This document shows positions 7,318-16,217 of a stretch of DNA of 16,588 nt, piece after piece. Each line of letters begins with the position of its first letter. Positions within the stretch are counted from its first letter, which is position 1. This DNA comes from an uncultured Anaerococcus sp. GTDB taxonomy: Bacteria; Bacillota; Clostridia; Tissierellales; Peptoniphilaceae. The notes under the pieces are model-generated. The model did no database searches. It was not told the origin of the DNA and saw only the letters and a list, made by a program, of their open reading frames with translations. The translations under genes were made by a program, and so were the position numbers. The DNA is taken from the NCBI GenBank assembly GCA_943913325.1, contig CALTXP010000029.1:1-16588 (forward strand). The letters are read 5' to 3'.

Positions 7318-7345
7318 TTGAGTAAATTAAATTTCGAATTAGAAT
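7318..7345 (+). promoter_or_regulatory. Probable secA promoter
   Basis: TTGAGT (7318-7323), a 16-bp spacer and TAGAAT (7340-7345) fit sigma-A boxes at 4/6 and 5/6 positions. The site lies just after the terminator and about 105 bp before secA. Confidence 0.45.
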
Positions 7346-7405
7346 AATACCACTTATTTTATTAGTTACAAAAATTTAATATATTTTAATAGAATAGTGG
7401 CAAAA

Positions 7406-7437
7406 CTTAATTATTAAAAGATTATCGAATAATTAAG
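7406..7437 (+). repeat. Perfect 10-bp inverted repeat in the secA 5' leader
   Basis: CTTAATTATT (7406-7415) and AATAATTAAG (7428-7437) are exact reverse complements separated by 12 bases. The right arm ends 6 bases before the GGAAGG ribosome binding site of secA. It could be an operator or an mRNA hairpin close to the start site; no T-run follows, so it is not a terminator. Confidence 0.7.
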
Positions 7438-7448
7438 AGAATTGGAAG

Positions 7449-10208
7449 GTGAATAATTTGGCAAGATTTAAATTATTTAAATCATTTAGTGAAAAGGAAA
7501 TTGCTAACAACCAAAAAATAGTTGATAAGATCCTAGCTCTTGATGAATCAATGCAGCAACTAAGTGATAGTGAATTAAAAAATAAGACTAAAGAATTTAG
7601 ACAAAGATTAGACCAAGGTGAAAGTTTAGATGATTTATTGCCTGAAGCTTTTGCAACAGTTAGAGAAGCAAGTGATAGAGTTTTAGGTATGAAACATTAT
7701 CCAGTCCAACTACTTGGGGGTATTGTTTTGCATAATGGTCAGATAGCAGAGATGAGAACTGGTGAAGGTAAGACACTCGTTGAAACCTGCCCTGCTTACC
7801 TAAATGCTCTTACAGGTAAGGGAGTTCATATAGTTACAGTAAATGATTATCTAGCTAAACGTGACCAAGAGTGGATGGGTAAGATTTTTACATTCCTTGG
7901 TATGAAAGTTGGATGTATAGTTTATGGCCTTACAAATAGCGAAAGGAAAGAAAACTATGCTGCTGATATCACTTATGGTACTAATAACCAATTTGGTTTT
8001 GACTACCTAAGAGATAACATGGTTATCTATAAAGATGATATGGTACAACGTGGATTAAACTATTCTATAGTCGATGAGGTCGACTCAATTCTTATAGATG
8101 AAGCTCGTACACCACTTATCATATCAGGTCAAGGTGATGAATCTACTGATACTTATAGCCAAGCTAACGAATTTATTCAAACTCTAGAAGGTAGAATTCT
8201 AGACCCAAATGAAGATGCAGAAATAGATCCATTTGATAGAGAATTTAAAGTAGAAGATGTGGACTTCCTTGTAGATCAAAAAAGAAAAAGCTCTAATCTT
8301 ACTGAAAAAGGTACTGCTAAAGCAGAAAAATTCTTTGGTATTGAAAACTTATCAGATTCATCTAACCTAGAATTATCTCACTATATAAATAATGCCCTTA
8401 AAGCAAATACAACTATGCATAAGGATATTGACTATGTTGTAAATAGTGGCGAGGTAGAAATCGTAGATGAGTTTACAGGTCGTATCATGCAAGGTCGTCG
8501 TTTTTCTGATGGTCTTCACCAAGCTATAGAAGCCAAAGAAGGTGTAGAAGTTAAAGCTGAAAGTAAAACTCTTGCTACAGTTACCTTCCAAAACTATTTT
8601 AGAATGTATGATAAGTTATCAGGCATGACTGGTACAGCAAAAACAGAAGAAGAAGAGTTTGACGAAATTTATAACCTAGATGTTGTAGAAATACCTACAA
8701 ATAAACCTATACAAAGGGTAGATGATGTTGACTATGTATATATCAATGAAAATGGTAAGTATCATGCTATAATTGATGAGATCAATAGAATCCATCCAAC
8801 AGGACAACCTATATTAATAGGTACAATTTCTATTGAAGCCAGTGAAAGATTATCACAAGCACTAAAAAAAGCAGGTATCAAACACACAGTTTTAAATGCT
8901 AAAAACCACGAAAGAGAAGCTGCTATAGTTGCAGAGGCAGGTCGCCTAGGAGCTGTTACAATAGCTACAAATATGGCAGGTCGTGGTACTGATATTATGC
9001 TTGGTGGTAATGTGGATGATATGGCTAAGCAAAGACTCAAAAGAGAAGGTATGAGTGATGAACTACTTGAGGAAGTGGATTCATTTGCTCAGACAGATAA
9101 TGAAGAAATCCTAGAGGCTCGTAAAAAATTTAGACACTATAAAGACCTCATTAGACCAGGTGTAAAAGAAGAAGCAGAAAAGGTTAAAGAAGTAGGAGGC
9201 CTATATATAATAGGTTCTGAACGTCACGAATCTCGTCGTATAGACAATCAGCTAAGAGGTCGTTCTGGTCGTCAAGGAGACCCAGGACACTCAAGATTCT
9301 TTATATCACTTGAAGATGACCTTATAAGACTTAATGGTGGAGAACAAGTAGCAAAATTCATAGAAAATGCAAGCTTTGATGAAGACGAACCTATAGTATC
9401 AAGAATGGTAAGTAGGTCTGTAGAAAAGGCTCAAACACGTGTAGAAGCAAATAACTTTGCAACTCGTAAGAGAGTCCTACAATATGATGATGTTATGAAC
9501 AAACAAAGAACAATTATCTATGAGGAAAGAGCTGATGTTCTTTATGGTCATGACATGAAAGAGACAATCATTGGCATGATCAAAGAAGTCATAGAAGATT
9601 CTGTGTATTCATTTACTAACCCACAAGTAAAACCAGAAAATTGGGAAATGGTAGCCCTACTAAATCATCTAAATACTTTAGGTATACCTGTTACTCAACT
9701 TCACTTTGAAAATATAAATAATTACATTCAACAAGATTTAATTGACTATATAACAGAAGCTGCCCTTGCAAAATATGAGGACAAGGAAGCTCAGTTTGGT
9801 CCAGAAAATATGAGAGAAGTGGAAAGAGTAATCATGCTTCGTGTAATAGATCAAAAATGGATGGATCATATAGATGCCATGGATCAAATGAGAAAAGAAA
9901 TTGGTGTACGTGCAATGGGTAATGAAGACCCAGTTCGTGCCTATACAAATCAAGGATTTGATATGTATGAGGAAATGACAAAAGCTATCCAAGAAGAAAC
10001 TGTTAGATACATGATGAATGTAGAACTTAGACAAAATATTCAAAGAAAGCAAGTTTTATTTCCACAAAATGAATCACAACCATCTGATGATGGAACTGAT
10101 GCAGTAGATACACTAAATGCAAGTGATGATAATAAGACAGAGGGCTTAAACCGTGCTGAACGTAGAAGATTAGAACGTGAAGCAAAGAAAAGCAATGTAA
10201 AGAAATAA
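7449..10208 (+). CDS. secA: Protein translocase ATPase SecA
   Basis: A 919-residue ATPase that drives unfolded preproteins through SecYEG. Seen in order: Walker A MRTGEGKT (102-109), DEVD box (209-212), peptide cross-linking domain, TMTGTA-type region with KLSGMTGTAKTEEEEF, NMAGRGTD (about 505-512), SERHESRRIDNQLRGRSGRQGDPG (about 585-608, two motifs), and the helical scaffold with KWMDHIDAMDQMR. Compared with the Bacillus protein (841 residues) it has about 26 extra residues in the cross-linking domain and about 60 after GRGTDIMLGG, the latter a known variable site. The C-terminus lacks the CxC...CH zinc motif and ends in a basic ERRRLEREAKK tail. The GTG at 7449 is the given start, but a TTG at 7458 is better placed behind GGAAGGTGA and may be the true one. 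prfB follows after one base, implying one transcript. Confidence 0.97.
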   Translation: MNNLARFKLFKSFSEKEIANNQKIVDKILALDESMQQLSDSELKNKTKEFRQRLDQGESLDDLLPEAFATVREASDRVLGMKHYPVQLLGGIVLHNGQIAEMRTGEGKTLVETCPAYLNALTGKGVHIVTVNDYLAKRDQEWMGKIFTFLGMKVGCIVYGLTNSERKENYAADITYGTNNQFGFDYLRDNMVIYKDDMVQRGLNYSIVDEVDSILIDEARTPLIISGQGDESTDTYSQANEFIQTLEGRILDPNEDAEIDPFDREFKVEDVDFLVDQKRKSSNLTEKGTAKAEKFFGIENLSDSSNLELSHYINNALKANTTMHKDIDYVVNSGEVEIVDEFTGRIMQGRRFSDGLHQAIEAKEGVEVKAESKTLATVTFQNYFRMYDKLSGMTGTAKTEEEEFDEIYNLDVVEIPTNKPIQRVDDVDYVYINENGKYHAIIDEINRIHPTGQPILIGTISIEASERLSQALKKAGIKHTVLNAKNHEREAAIVAEAGRLGAVTIATNMAGRGTDIMLGGNVDDMAKQRLKREGMSDELLEEVDSFAQTDNEEILEARKKFRHYKDLIRPGVKEEAEKVKEVGGLYIIGSERHESRRIDNQLRGRSGRQGDPGHSRFFISLEDDLIRLNGGEQVAKFIENASFDEDEPIVSRMVSRSVEKAQTRVEANNFATRKRVLQYDDVMNKQRTIIYEERADVLYGHDMKETIIGMIKEVIEDSVYSFTNPQVKPENWEMVALLNHLNTLGIPVTQLHFENINNYIQQDLIDYITEAALAKYEDKEAQFGPENMREVERVIMLRVIDQKWMDHIDAMDQMRKEIGVRAMGNEDPVRAYTNQGFDMYEEMTKAIQEETVRYMMNVELRQNIQRKQVLFPQNESQPSDDGTDAVDTLNASDDNKTEGLNRAERRRLEREAKKSNVKK

Positions 10209-10209
10209 T

Positions 10210-11326
10210 ATGGCAGAAATTTATCAATTAAGAGAAAAAATTGAAAAGTTAACAGATACTATGAAACTAATCGGAGACTCTCTTTGACCCAGCTAGCTTA
10301 GAAGAAGAAGTAAAGGAGCTTGAAAAAAGTACCTTTGCTCCTGATTTTTGGGATAATAGCGAAAAAGCTCAAAAAATCATGGCAGATTTATCAAATAAAA
10401 AAGATGAGCTGGGCAGATATAATGATATTATGGCTAGCATATCTGATAATATCGACATGGTTGATTTAGTTGAAATGAGTGAGAATGCTGAACAAGATAT
10501 CCTAAGTCAAGTTGAAAATGATCTTACAAGGCTAGAAAAAGAAGTTTCATCTATGAAACTTAGAACTCAGCTTGATGGAGACTATGATAAAAATAATGCC
10601 TATATGGCGATAAATGCAGGAGCAGGTGGTCTAGAAGCTACTGATTGGGCTGATATGCTCTTGCGTATGTATACTAGGTATTTTGAACATAATGGATTCA
10701 AATATGAAATAACTGATATCAACAATGAAGAAGCAGGTGGTATAAAATCAGCTACCCTTAAAGTAAGCGGAGCTTATGCTTATGGCTATCTAAAAGGTGA
10801 AAAGGGAGTCCATAGACTTGTCCGTATATCACCATTTGATAGCGGAGCTCGTAGACATACATCATTTGTATCTATTGATATATTTCCAGAGTTAGATGAT
10901 AACACTGATGTGGAAATCGACCCATCAGATTTGAGGATAGATACTTATAGGGCAAGCGGTGCTGGAGGTCAGCACGTAAATAAGACTGATTCTGCAGTAA
11001 GAATTACCCACATACCAACAGGAGTAGTAGCCAGTTCCCAAGCAGAACGTAGCCAAATGCAAAATAAAGATAATGCTATGAAATTACTTTTATCAAAGCT
11101 TATTCAAATAAAAGAAGAAGAACAAAGAGAAAAAATCGAAGATATTCAAGGTAAGTATAGTCAAATTGCTTGGGGAAGTCAAATCAGATCCTATGTTTTC
11201 CAACCCTATACCCTAGTAAAAGATCATAGGACAAACTATGAAATAGGCAATGTGGAAGCAGTAATGGATGGAGATATCCAAGGATTTATTGATGCGTATC
11301 TGGCAGAAAGTAATAAAGATAAGTAG
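10210..11326 (+). CDS. prfB: Peptide chain release factor 2, programmed +1 frameshift
   Basis: RF2 ends translation at UGA and UAA codons. The first 25 codons (10210-10284) end in CTT, then an in-frame TGA at 10285-10287 followed by C. A GGAGAC Shine-Dalgarno-like element sits three bases before the CTT. This is the classical CTTTGAC autoregulatory site: scarce RF2 lets ribosomes slip +1 from CTT and continue at GAC (10286). The joined product is 371 residues, normal for RF2. It contains the codon-recognition tripeptide SPF (207-209) and the catalytic GGQ (252-254). The start ATG is one base after the secA stop and has no strong ribosome binding site, so translation is probably coupled to secA. 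Annotations that begin near 10379 miss the first part. A terminator follows. Confidence 0.95.
10279..10288 (+). promoter_or_regulatory. RF2 programmed +1 frameshift site
   Basis: TCT CTT TGA C, preceded by GGAGAC at 10273-10278. The zero frame stops at TGA 10285-10287; the +1 frame continues unbroken from GAC at 10286 to the stop at 11326. This is the conserved slip site known in most bacterial prfB genes. Confidence 0.95.
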
Positions 11327-11349
11327 AGGGAAATATTCCCTCCTTTTTT
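11326..11349 (+). terminator. Intrinsic terminator after prfB
   Basis: GAGGGAA (11326-11332), loop ATA, TTCCCTC (11336-11342), then C and six T residues. A perfect 7-bp stem, it starts within the prfB stop codon and ends 13 bases before trpS, so trpS depends on read-through or on an internal promoter. Confidence 0.85.
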
Positions 11350-11362
11350 ATAGGAGTATATT

Positions 11363-12454
11363 GTGAAAGATAAAAAAATCATATTAACAGGAGATAGACC
11401 AACAGGAAGACTACATTTAGGTCACTATGTTGGAAGTTTAATAAATAGGGTTAAGATGCAAAATGAGGGCGATTATGAAAAAATGTATGTCATGATTGCC
11501 GATAGCCAAGCACTCACAGATAATTTTGACAATCCAGCTAAAATTAGAGAAAACATTATAGAAGTTGCCCTAGATTATCTAAGCTGTGGAATAGATCCAA
11601 ACAAAGTAAATATATTTGTTCAATCACAAGTAGAAGAGCTTACAGAACTTACATTTTACTTCTTAAACCTAGTTACACTTTCTAGACTCGAGAGAAATCC
11701 AACAGTAAAATCTGAGATTAAGTTACGTAACTTTGAAAATAGCCTTCCAGCAGGATTTTTGATATATCCAGTTAGCCAAGCAGCAGATATATTATTATTT
11801 GATGCAAATATTATTCCAGTAGGTGTAGACCAAGAGCCAATGCTAGAGCAGACTAGGGAGCTTGCAAGATCCTTTAATAATATCTATGGAGAGATCTTTA
11901 CTGATCCTCATGCAGTACTTCCAGAAAATAAAAAAGCACGTAGGATGCCTGGTATAGATGGAGCAGCAAAGATGAGTAAATCTTTGGGTAATGCTATTTA
12001 TCTAGCAGATGATAAGGCGACAGTAAAGAAAAAAGTAATGTCTATGTATACTGATCCAGACCATATAAATATAGATGATCCAGGAAAGTTAGAAGGAAAT
12101 GTAGTATTTACTTATTTAGATGTATTTTCAAAGGAAAGTCACTTTGAAAAATACTTAGCAGACTATAAAAATCTCGATGAACTTAAGGATCATTATCAAA
12201 AAGGTGGCCTAGGAGATGTAAAATGCAAGAAATTTTTGATAAAAGTTCTAGAAGAAGAACTTGCACCAATTAGAGAAAAAAGAGCCTACTATGAGCAAAA
12301 TCTCGATGAAGTATTAGAGATTCTAGAAAAAGGAACGAAAGAAGCAAAAAAAGTAGGCAGAGTTAAAATAGAAGAAGTTAAAAAAGCTATGGGTATAGAT
12401 TACTTTAGCGATGATACTTATATCAAAGAAATCAAAGAAAAATATAATAAATAA
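11363..12454 (+). CDS. trpS: Tryptophan--tRNA ligase
   Basis: A 363-residue class I aminoacyl-tRNA synthetase that charges tRNA-Trp in the cytoplasm. Seen: TGDRPTGRLHLGHYVGSL (9-26), containing the HIGH-type signature HLGH (18-21), and KMSKS (203-207). The specificity region QEPMLEQTRELA follows the typical VGVDQ. It is slightly longer than the common 325-340 residues, mainly at the C-terminus. The GTG start at 11363 is set by TAGGAG six bases upstream. The gap to prfB is only 36 bp and holds a terminator, so there is no room for the T-box leader that often controls trpS in Firmicutes. A hairpin terminator follows. Confidence 0.95.
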   Translation: MKDKKIILTGDRPTGRLHLGHYVGSLINRVKMQNEGDYEKMYVMIADSQALTDNFDNPAKIRENIIEVALDYLSCGIDPNKVNIFVQSQVEELTELTFYFLNLVTLSRLERNPTVKSEIKLRNFENSLPAGFLIYPVSQAADILLFDANIIPVGVDQEPMLEQTRELARSFNNIYGEIFTDPHAVLPENKKARRMPGIDGAAKMSKSLGNAIYLADDKATVKKKVMSMYTDPDHINIDDPGKLEGNVVFTYLDVFSKESHFEKYLADYKNLDELKDHYQKGGLGDVKCKKFLIKVLEEELAPIREKRAYYEQNLDEVLEILEKGTKEAKKVGRVKIEEVKKAMGIDYFSDDTYIKEIKEKYNK

Positions 12455-12460
12455 TTATGT

Positions 12461-12493
12461 GGGGGCTGTTTCAATAGCCCCTTAATTAAATTT
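12461..12493 (+). terminator. Terminator-like hairpin after trpS
   Basis: GGGGCT (12462-12467) pairs with AGCCCC (12476-12481) around an 8-base loop. The tail is T-rich but interrupted (TTAATT...ATTTTAT), so termination may be partial. Confidence 0.7.
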
Positions 12494-12521
12494 TATAGTA
12501 TGCATCTAAAAAGGAGTAATA

Positions 12522-13097
12522 ATGGATTTAAGTGAAGTAATAGAGCAAATTAAAAATGATCCTAGAAATAAATCATACAAAGATAGGGGAATAGACCCTA
12601 TTTTACAGGCAGACAAAAAAGCAAAAATACTCCTTATCGGTCAAGCACCAGGTAGGATAGTAGAAGAAACAGGTATACCATTTAATGATAAGTCTGGAGA
12701 AAAGTTGAGAAAGTGGATGGGAGTTGATAAAGATACATTTTATTCCGAAAAAATAGCCATAGTACCTATGGATTTATATTATCCTGGGAAGGCAAAAAAA
12801 GGAGATATGGCTCCTAGAAGATTTATTGCTAAAGATTATCATAAGAAAATATTAAAGACAATGCCTGATATTAAGCTAACTATACTAATTGGTGCCTATG
12901 CTCAAAAATATTATTTAGGTAAAGATTTTAAGAAAAATCTAACAGAAACTGTTAAAAATTATAAGGATTATTTGCCAGAATATTTCCCTATAGTCCACCC
13001 GAGTCCTCTTACTATCGGTTGGCTAAAGAAAAATCCATGGTTTGAAGAAAAAAATATAGTTGAGCTAAAAAGTTTGGTAGATGATATATTGTCATGA
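12522..13097 (+). CDS. Uracil-DNA glycosylase superfamily protein
   Basis: A 191-residue cytoplasmic protein with the UDG fold of the COG1573 group. Seen: motif A GQAPG (40-44) followed by GIPFNDKSGEKLRKWMG (51-67), and motif B HPSPL (159-163). These line the uracil-binding pocket in family 4/5-like enzymes. It has no cysteines at all, so it cannot carry the 4Fe-4S cluster of family 4 enzymes, and it is a divergent branch. Removal of uracil from DNA is plausible but not proven. The ATG has a clear AAGGAG site. It stands alone between the trpS hairpin and the next promoter. Confidence 0.8.
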   Translation: MDLSEVIEQIKNDPRNKSYKDRGIDPILQADKKAKILLIGQAPGRIVEETGIPFNDKSGEKLRKWMGVDKDTFYSEKIAIVPMDLYYPGKAKKGDMAPRRFIAKDYHKKILKTMPDIKLTILIGAYAQKYYLGKDFKKNLTETVKNYKDYLPEYFPIVHPSPLTIGWLKKNPWFEEKNIVELKSLVDDILS

Positions 13098-13126
13098 AAT
13101 AAAACCTTTATAAAATATATGAAGTT

Positions 13127-13155
13127 TTGGGAAAATAAGGAAAATATGATATAAT
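13127..13155 (+). promoter_or_regulatory. Extended -10 promoter for the NSS transporter
   Basis: TTGGGA (13127-13132), a 17-bp spacer, and TATAAT (13150-13155) preceded by TG at 13147-13148 (TGATATAAT). A strong sigma-A promoter about 38 bp before the transporter ATG. Confidence 0.75.
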
Positions 13156-13192
13156 TCTTTTGTTGATCAATGTCACTTTAAAGGAGTAAATT

Positions 13193-14500
13193 ATGAACAA
13201 AGAATTTTCATCCAAATTAGGCCTTATCCTTTCAGCAGTAGGTTCTGCAGTAGGAATGGCCAATATATGGGGTTTTCCTTATAAATTTCAATCTGGAGGA
13301 TTAGTTTTCTTAATTTTTTATATAATATTTGCTATAATTTTTTCTATAGTAGGACTATCCTCAGAATTTGCTATAGGTAGATTAGCAAAGACAGGGACAC
13401 TTGGGGCCTACGAGTATTCATTTAAAACAAGAAAAAATAATAGCAAAGTAGGAAAGTACATAGGCTATATTCCTCTTATGGGAACATTTCTTATAGCTAT
13501 AGGTTATTCTGTAATTGTAGCATATATTTTAAAGGGTTTTATTGATTCACTTACAGGTGAGATCTTTTCCAGCACATCTCAAATCTGGTTTGATAGCTTT
13601 GCTAGTGTTCCTCACTCAGTCATCCCTTATCATGCTATTATAATCATTGTTACTATACTAACATGCTTTGGAGGAGCATCATCAATTGAAAAGACAAATA
13701 AAATAATGATGCCTACTTTTTTTGTACTATTTTTAATACTAGCTATTAAAGTAGGATCATTGCCTAACTCTATAGAAGGTTATAAGAATATGTTTTTATA
13801 TGATCCAAAAACGCTAAATATGAAGACTATATTGGACTCTATGGGACAAGCTTTCTTTTCCCTATCTATTACAGGATCAGGCATGATAGTAGTTGGTGCA
13901 TATATTAGCAAAGATGAGGATATAGTTAGCTCATCTATACAAACAGGTATTTTTGATACCCTAGCTGGCTTGATATCATCATTTGTTATAATTCCAGCCA
14001 TAAGTGTATTTGCTATGAAGGAAGTAGGCGGACCATCATTATTATTTGTAACACTTCCTACTATTTTAAATAATATAAAATTTGGTAGGATTTTTGCCAT
14101 ACTATTATATCTAGCAGTAGTCTTCGCAGGTATATCCTCCCTACAAAATATGCTAGAGGTTATGACAGAATCAATCACAAATAGATATAGGCATTTATCT
14201 AGGAAGGCCGTATTCATAGTCCTAGGCTTAGCAGTATTTTTACTAGGAATTAATTTAGAAACAATTGATAAGTTTGGTCCTTATATGGATATTATATCTA
14301 TTTATATAATTCCAATAGGAGCATCTATTGGTGCTATAACTTGGTTTTATATACTCAAAAAAGACCTATTATTAGAAGAAATAAATCTTAATAGCAAGCA
14401 TAAATATAAAGAAAGCTGGCATAGACTTGGTAAATATGTATATGTGCCTATATCTATTTTTCTAACTCTATTAGCACTTATATTTAAAATATCATTTTAA
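13193..14500 (+). CDS. Neurotransmitter:sodium symporter (SNF) family transporter
   Basis: A 435-residue polytopic membrane protein with about 11 hydrophobic segments, the usual size for bacterial NSS carriers (LeuT, Tyt1, MhsT type). TM1 has SKLGLILSAVGSAVGMANIWGFPY (7-30, two pieces), which forms the sodium and substrate sites; TM6 has AFFSLSITGSG (220-230). These carriers import amino acids with Na+. The gate arginine of LeuT (in NIWRFPY) is glycine here (Gly27), and the following GENGGG is shortened to FQSGG. Substrate is unknown; a hydrophobic or aromatic amino acid is a guess from the family. The ATG follows AAGGAG, with its own promoter. No clear terminator separates it from ldh, which has a separate promoter. 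Confidence 0.9.
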   Translation: MNKEFSSKLGLILSAVGSAVGMANIWGFPYKFQSGGLVFLIFYIIFAIIFSIVGLSSEFAIGRLAKTGTLGAYEYSFKTRKNNSKVGKYIGYIPLMGTFLIAIGYSVIVAYILKGFIDSLTGEIFSSTSQIWFDSFASVPHSVIPYHAIIIIVTILTCFGGASSIEKTNKIMMPTFFVLFLILAIKVGSLPNSIEGYKNMFLYDPKTLNMKTILDSMGQAFFSLSITGSGMIVVGAYISKDEDIVSSSIQTGIFDTLAGLISSFVIIPAISVFAMKEVGGPSLLFVTLPTILNNIKFGRIFAILLYLAVVFAGISSLQNMLEVMTESITNRYRHLSRKAVFIVLGLAVFLLGINLETIDKFGPYMDIISIYIIPIGASIGAITWFYILKKDLLLEEINLNSKHKYKESWHRLGKYVYVPISIFLTLLALIFKISF

Positions 14501-14510
14501 TTTAAGATAA

Positions 14511-14539
14511 TTTACCAATCCACAGTAAAACAGTATAAT
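14511..14539 (+). promoter_or_regulatory. Promoter for the ldh operon
   Basis: TTTACC (14511-14516), a 17-bp spacer and a perfect TATAAT (14534-14539), 35 bp before the ldh ATG. Confidence 0.7.
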
Positions 14540-14574
14540 ATATTTGTAACTTAATTTAACTATAAGGAGTTATT

Positions 14575-15513
14575 ATGAAAGATAGTAAAATTATTTTAAT
14601 AGGTGACGGTGCAGTAGGCTCATCATTTGCTTATGCTTCAACAATCATGGGCGTAGGTCGTGAGCTAGGCATCATTGATATAAATGAAAAAAAGGTCGAA
14701 GGAGAAGTTATGGATCTATCAGATGCTATAAGTTTTGCTTCACCTAAAAATATATATAAAGCAAGCTATAGTGATTGCAAAGATGCGGAAGTAGTTGTAA
14801 TTACGGCAGGACTTGCTCAAAAACCAGGAGAGACTAGACTAGATCTTGTAGAGAAAAATTTAGCTATTTTTAAAGATATGGTAAAAAATGTAGTAGCAAG
14901 TGGTTTTGATGGCATATTTGTAGTTGCAACAAATCCCGTAGATATACTTAGTTATGCAACATGGAAATATTCAGGATTTCCAGCTAGTAAAGTTATAGGA
15001 ACTGGTACTACCCTAGACTCCTCAAGATTTAAAAAGGAAATAGCAGGATTAATAGGTATAGATCCAAGGAGCGTAAATGCCTATATACTTGGAGAACATG
15101 GGGATACTGAATTCCCAGTTTGGTCTCATACAAATATAGGCGGACTACCAATCTATGAATGGGTAAAAAGTCAAAGTGAGATAGATGAGATGGCACTACT
15201 AGATACCTTTGAGAAATCAAAAAATGCTGCTTATGAAATAATCGAGAAGAAGGGAGCAACATTTTATGGTATAGGCATGGCTATAACAAGACTAGTAAAA
15301 GCTATTATAAATGATGAGAACTCCGTGTATTCAACATCTTCATATCTATATGGTGAGTATGGAGTAAGGGATTTATATGTAGGTGTGCCTACAGTTATAG
15401 GAAAAGATGGAGCGAAATGGGTTATAGAAGTTCCATTAACTGATACAGAAAAAGAGAGAATGGATGAGTCAACGAGACTTCTTAGAGAGATAATAGATAA
15501 AAGTGATTTATAA
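14575..15513 (+). CDS. ldh: L-lactate dehydrogenase
   Basis: A 312-residue NAD-dependent LDH that reduces pyruvate to L-lactate and regenerates NAD+ in fermentation. Seen: the Rossmann GDGAVGSS (10-17), Asp35 in the NAD-specific IIDIN, the active-site loop AQKPGETR (81-88) with Gln82, which marks lactate rather than malate dehydrogenase, the catalytic His175 in GEHGD (173-177), and substrate-binding Arg151. The ATG has AAGGAG upstream. Its stop overlaps the next start by one base (TAATG), so ldh leads an operon with a HAD phosphatase and a DUF1722 gene. Confidence 0.96.
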   Translation: MKDSKIILIGDGAVGSSFAYASTIMGVGRELGIIDINEKKVEGEVMDLSDAISFASPKNIYKASYSDCKDAEVVVITAGLAQKPGETRLDLVEKNLAIFKDMVKNVVASGFDGIFVVATNPVDILSYATWKYSGFPASKVIGTGTTLDSSRFKKEIAGLIGIDPRSVNAYILGEHGDTEFPVWSHTNIGGLPIYEWVKSQSEIDEMALLDTFEKSKNAAYEIIEKKGATFYGIGMAITRLVKAIINDENSVYSTSSYLYGEYGVRDLYVGVPTVIGKDGAKWVIEVPLTDTEKERMDESTRLLREIIDKSDL

Positions 15514-16217
15514 TGATTAAATATATATTATGGGATATAGATAATACCTTGCTAAGCTTTGACTTAGCAGAAAAAGCCGCTATGACTAATGGATTTTCTG
15601 AGTTTAACTTAGATATAAAAGATGATAATGCACTAGCAGCTTATAAAGTAATTAATGATAAATATTGGAAAAAATTAGAGCGAGGAGAGATGACTCGTGG
15701 GCAAATACTCGCTGGTAGATTTAAGGATTTTTTTGATTTATATAATATAAACTATGACGATCAAATGGTAGATGACTTTAATCTATACTTTCAACAAGAA
15801 GTAGGTAGACAAATATTCTTTAATGACAAAGCTTGGGATACTGTAGAATATCTAAATAATCAATACGACCAATATGCAGTAACCAATGGATCAAAGATTG
15901 CCCAAGATGCTAAGGTGGCTAATTCTGGATTAGATAAGATATTTAAGAAAGTATTTATATCTGAAAATATAGGATATGATAAGCCTTATAAAGAATTTTT
16001 TGACCTAGTATTTGAAGATATAGGATCAGCTAGAAGAGATGAATATATATTAATAGGCGATTCCCTAACATCAGATATGCGTGGGGCTAATAATGCTGGA
16101 ATAAGAAATATTTGGTATAATCCACATGCAAAGAAGAATCAGCTAGATGTAAAATTAGACTACACCATTCATACTTTAGATGAGGTTCCAGCAATACTAG
16201 AAAAACTAAATGACTAA
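15513..16217 (+). CDS. HAD-superfamily hydrolase, YjjG-type pyrimidine nucleotidase
   Basis: A 234-residue cytoplasmic HAD phosphatase with a helical cap. Motif I is WDIDNTLL (nucleophile Asp8, acid/base Asp10), motif II Thr124 in VTNGS, motif III Lys157 in GYDKP, and motif IV GDSLTSD (182-188). The pattern and length match YjjG/YfnB-like nucleotidases, which dephosphorylate nucleoside monophosphates including non-canonical pyrimidine nucleotides. The specific substrate is inferred. The start overlaps the ldh stop by one base and no good ribosome binding site is seen, so translation is coupled. The next gene overlaps its end by 8 bases. Confidence 0.85.
   Translation: MIKYILWDIDNTLLSFDLAEKAAMTNGFSEFNLDIKDDNALAAYKVINDKYWKKLERGEMTRGQILAGRFKDFFDLYNINYDDQMVDDFNLYFQQEVGRQIFFNDKAWDTVEYLNNQYDQYAVTNGSKIAQDAKVANSGLDKIFKKVFISENIGYDKPYKEFFDLVFEDIGSARRDEYILIGDSLTSDMRGANNAGIRNIWYNPHAKKNQLDVKLDYTIHTLDEVPAILEKLND

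Noticed and set aside
9738..10227. Minus-strand frames over the 3' end of secA
   Set aside because: Shadows of secA with biased, low-complexity composition.
11327..11362. T-box leader for trpS
   Set aside because: The gap to prfB is only 36 bp and holds a plain terminator; no T-box sequence is present.
13780..14217. 145-codon minus-strand frame inside the NSS transporter gene
   Set aside because: Shadow of a membrane protein gene; no ribosome binding site or recognisable motif.
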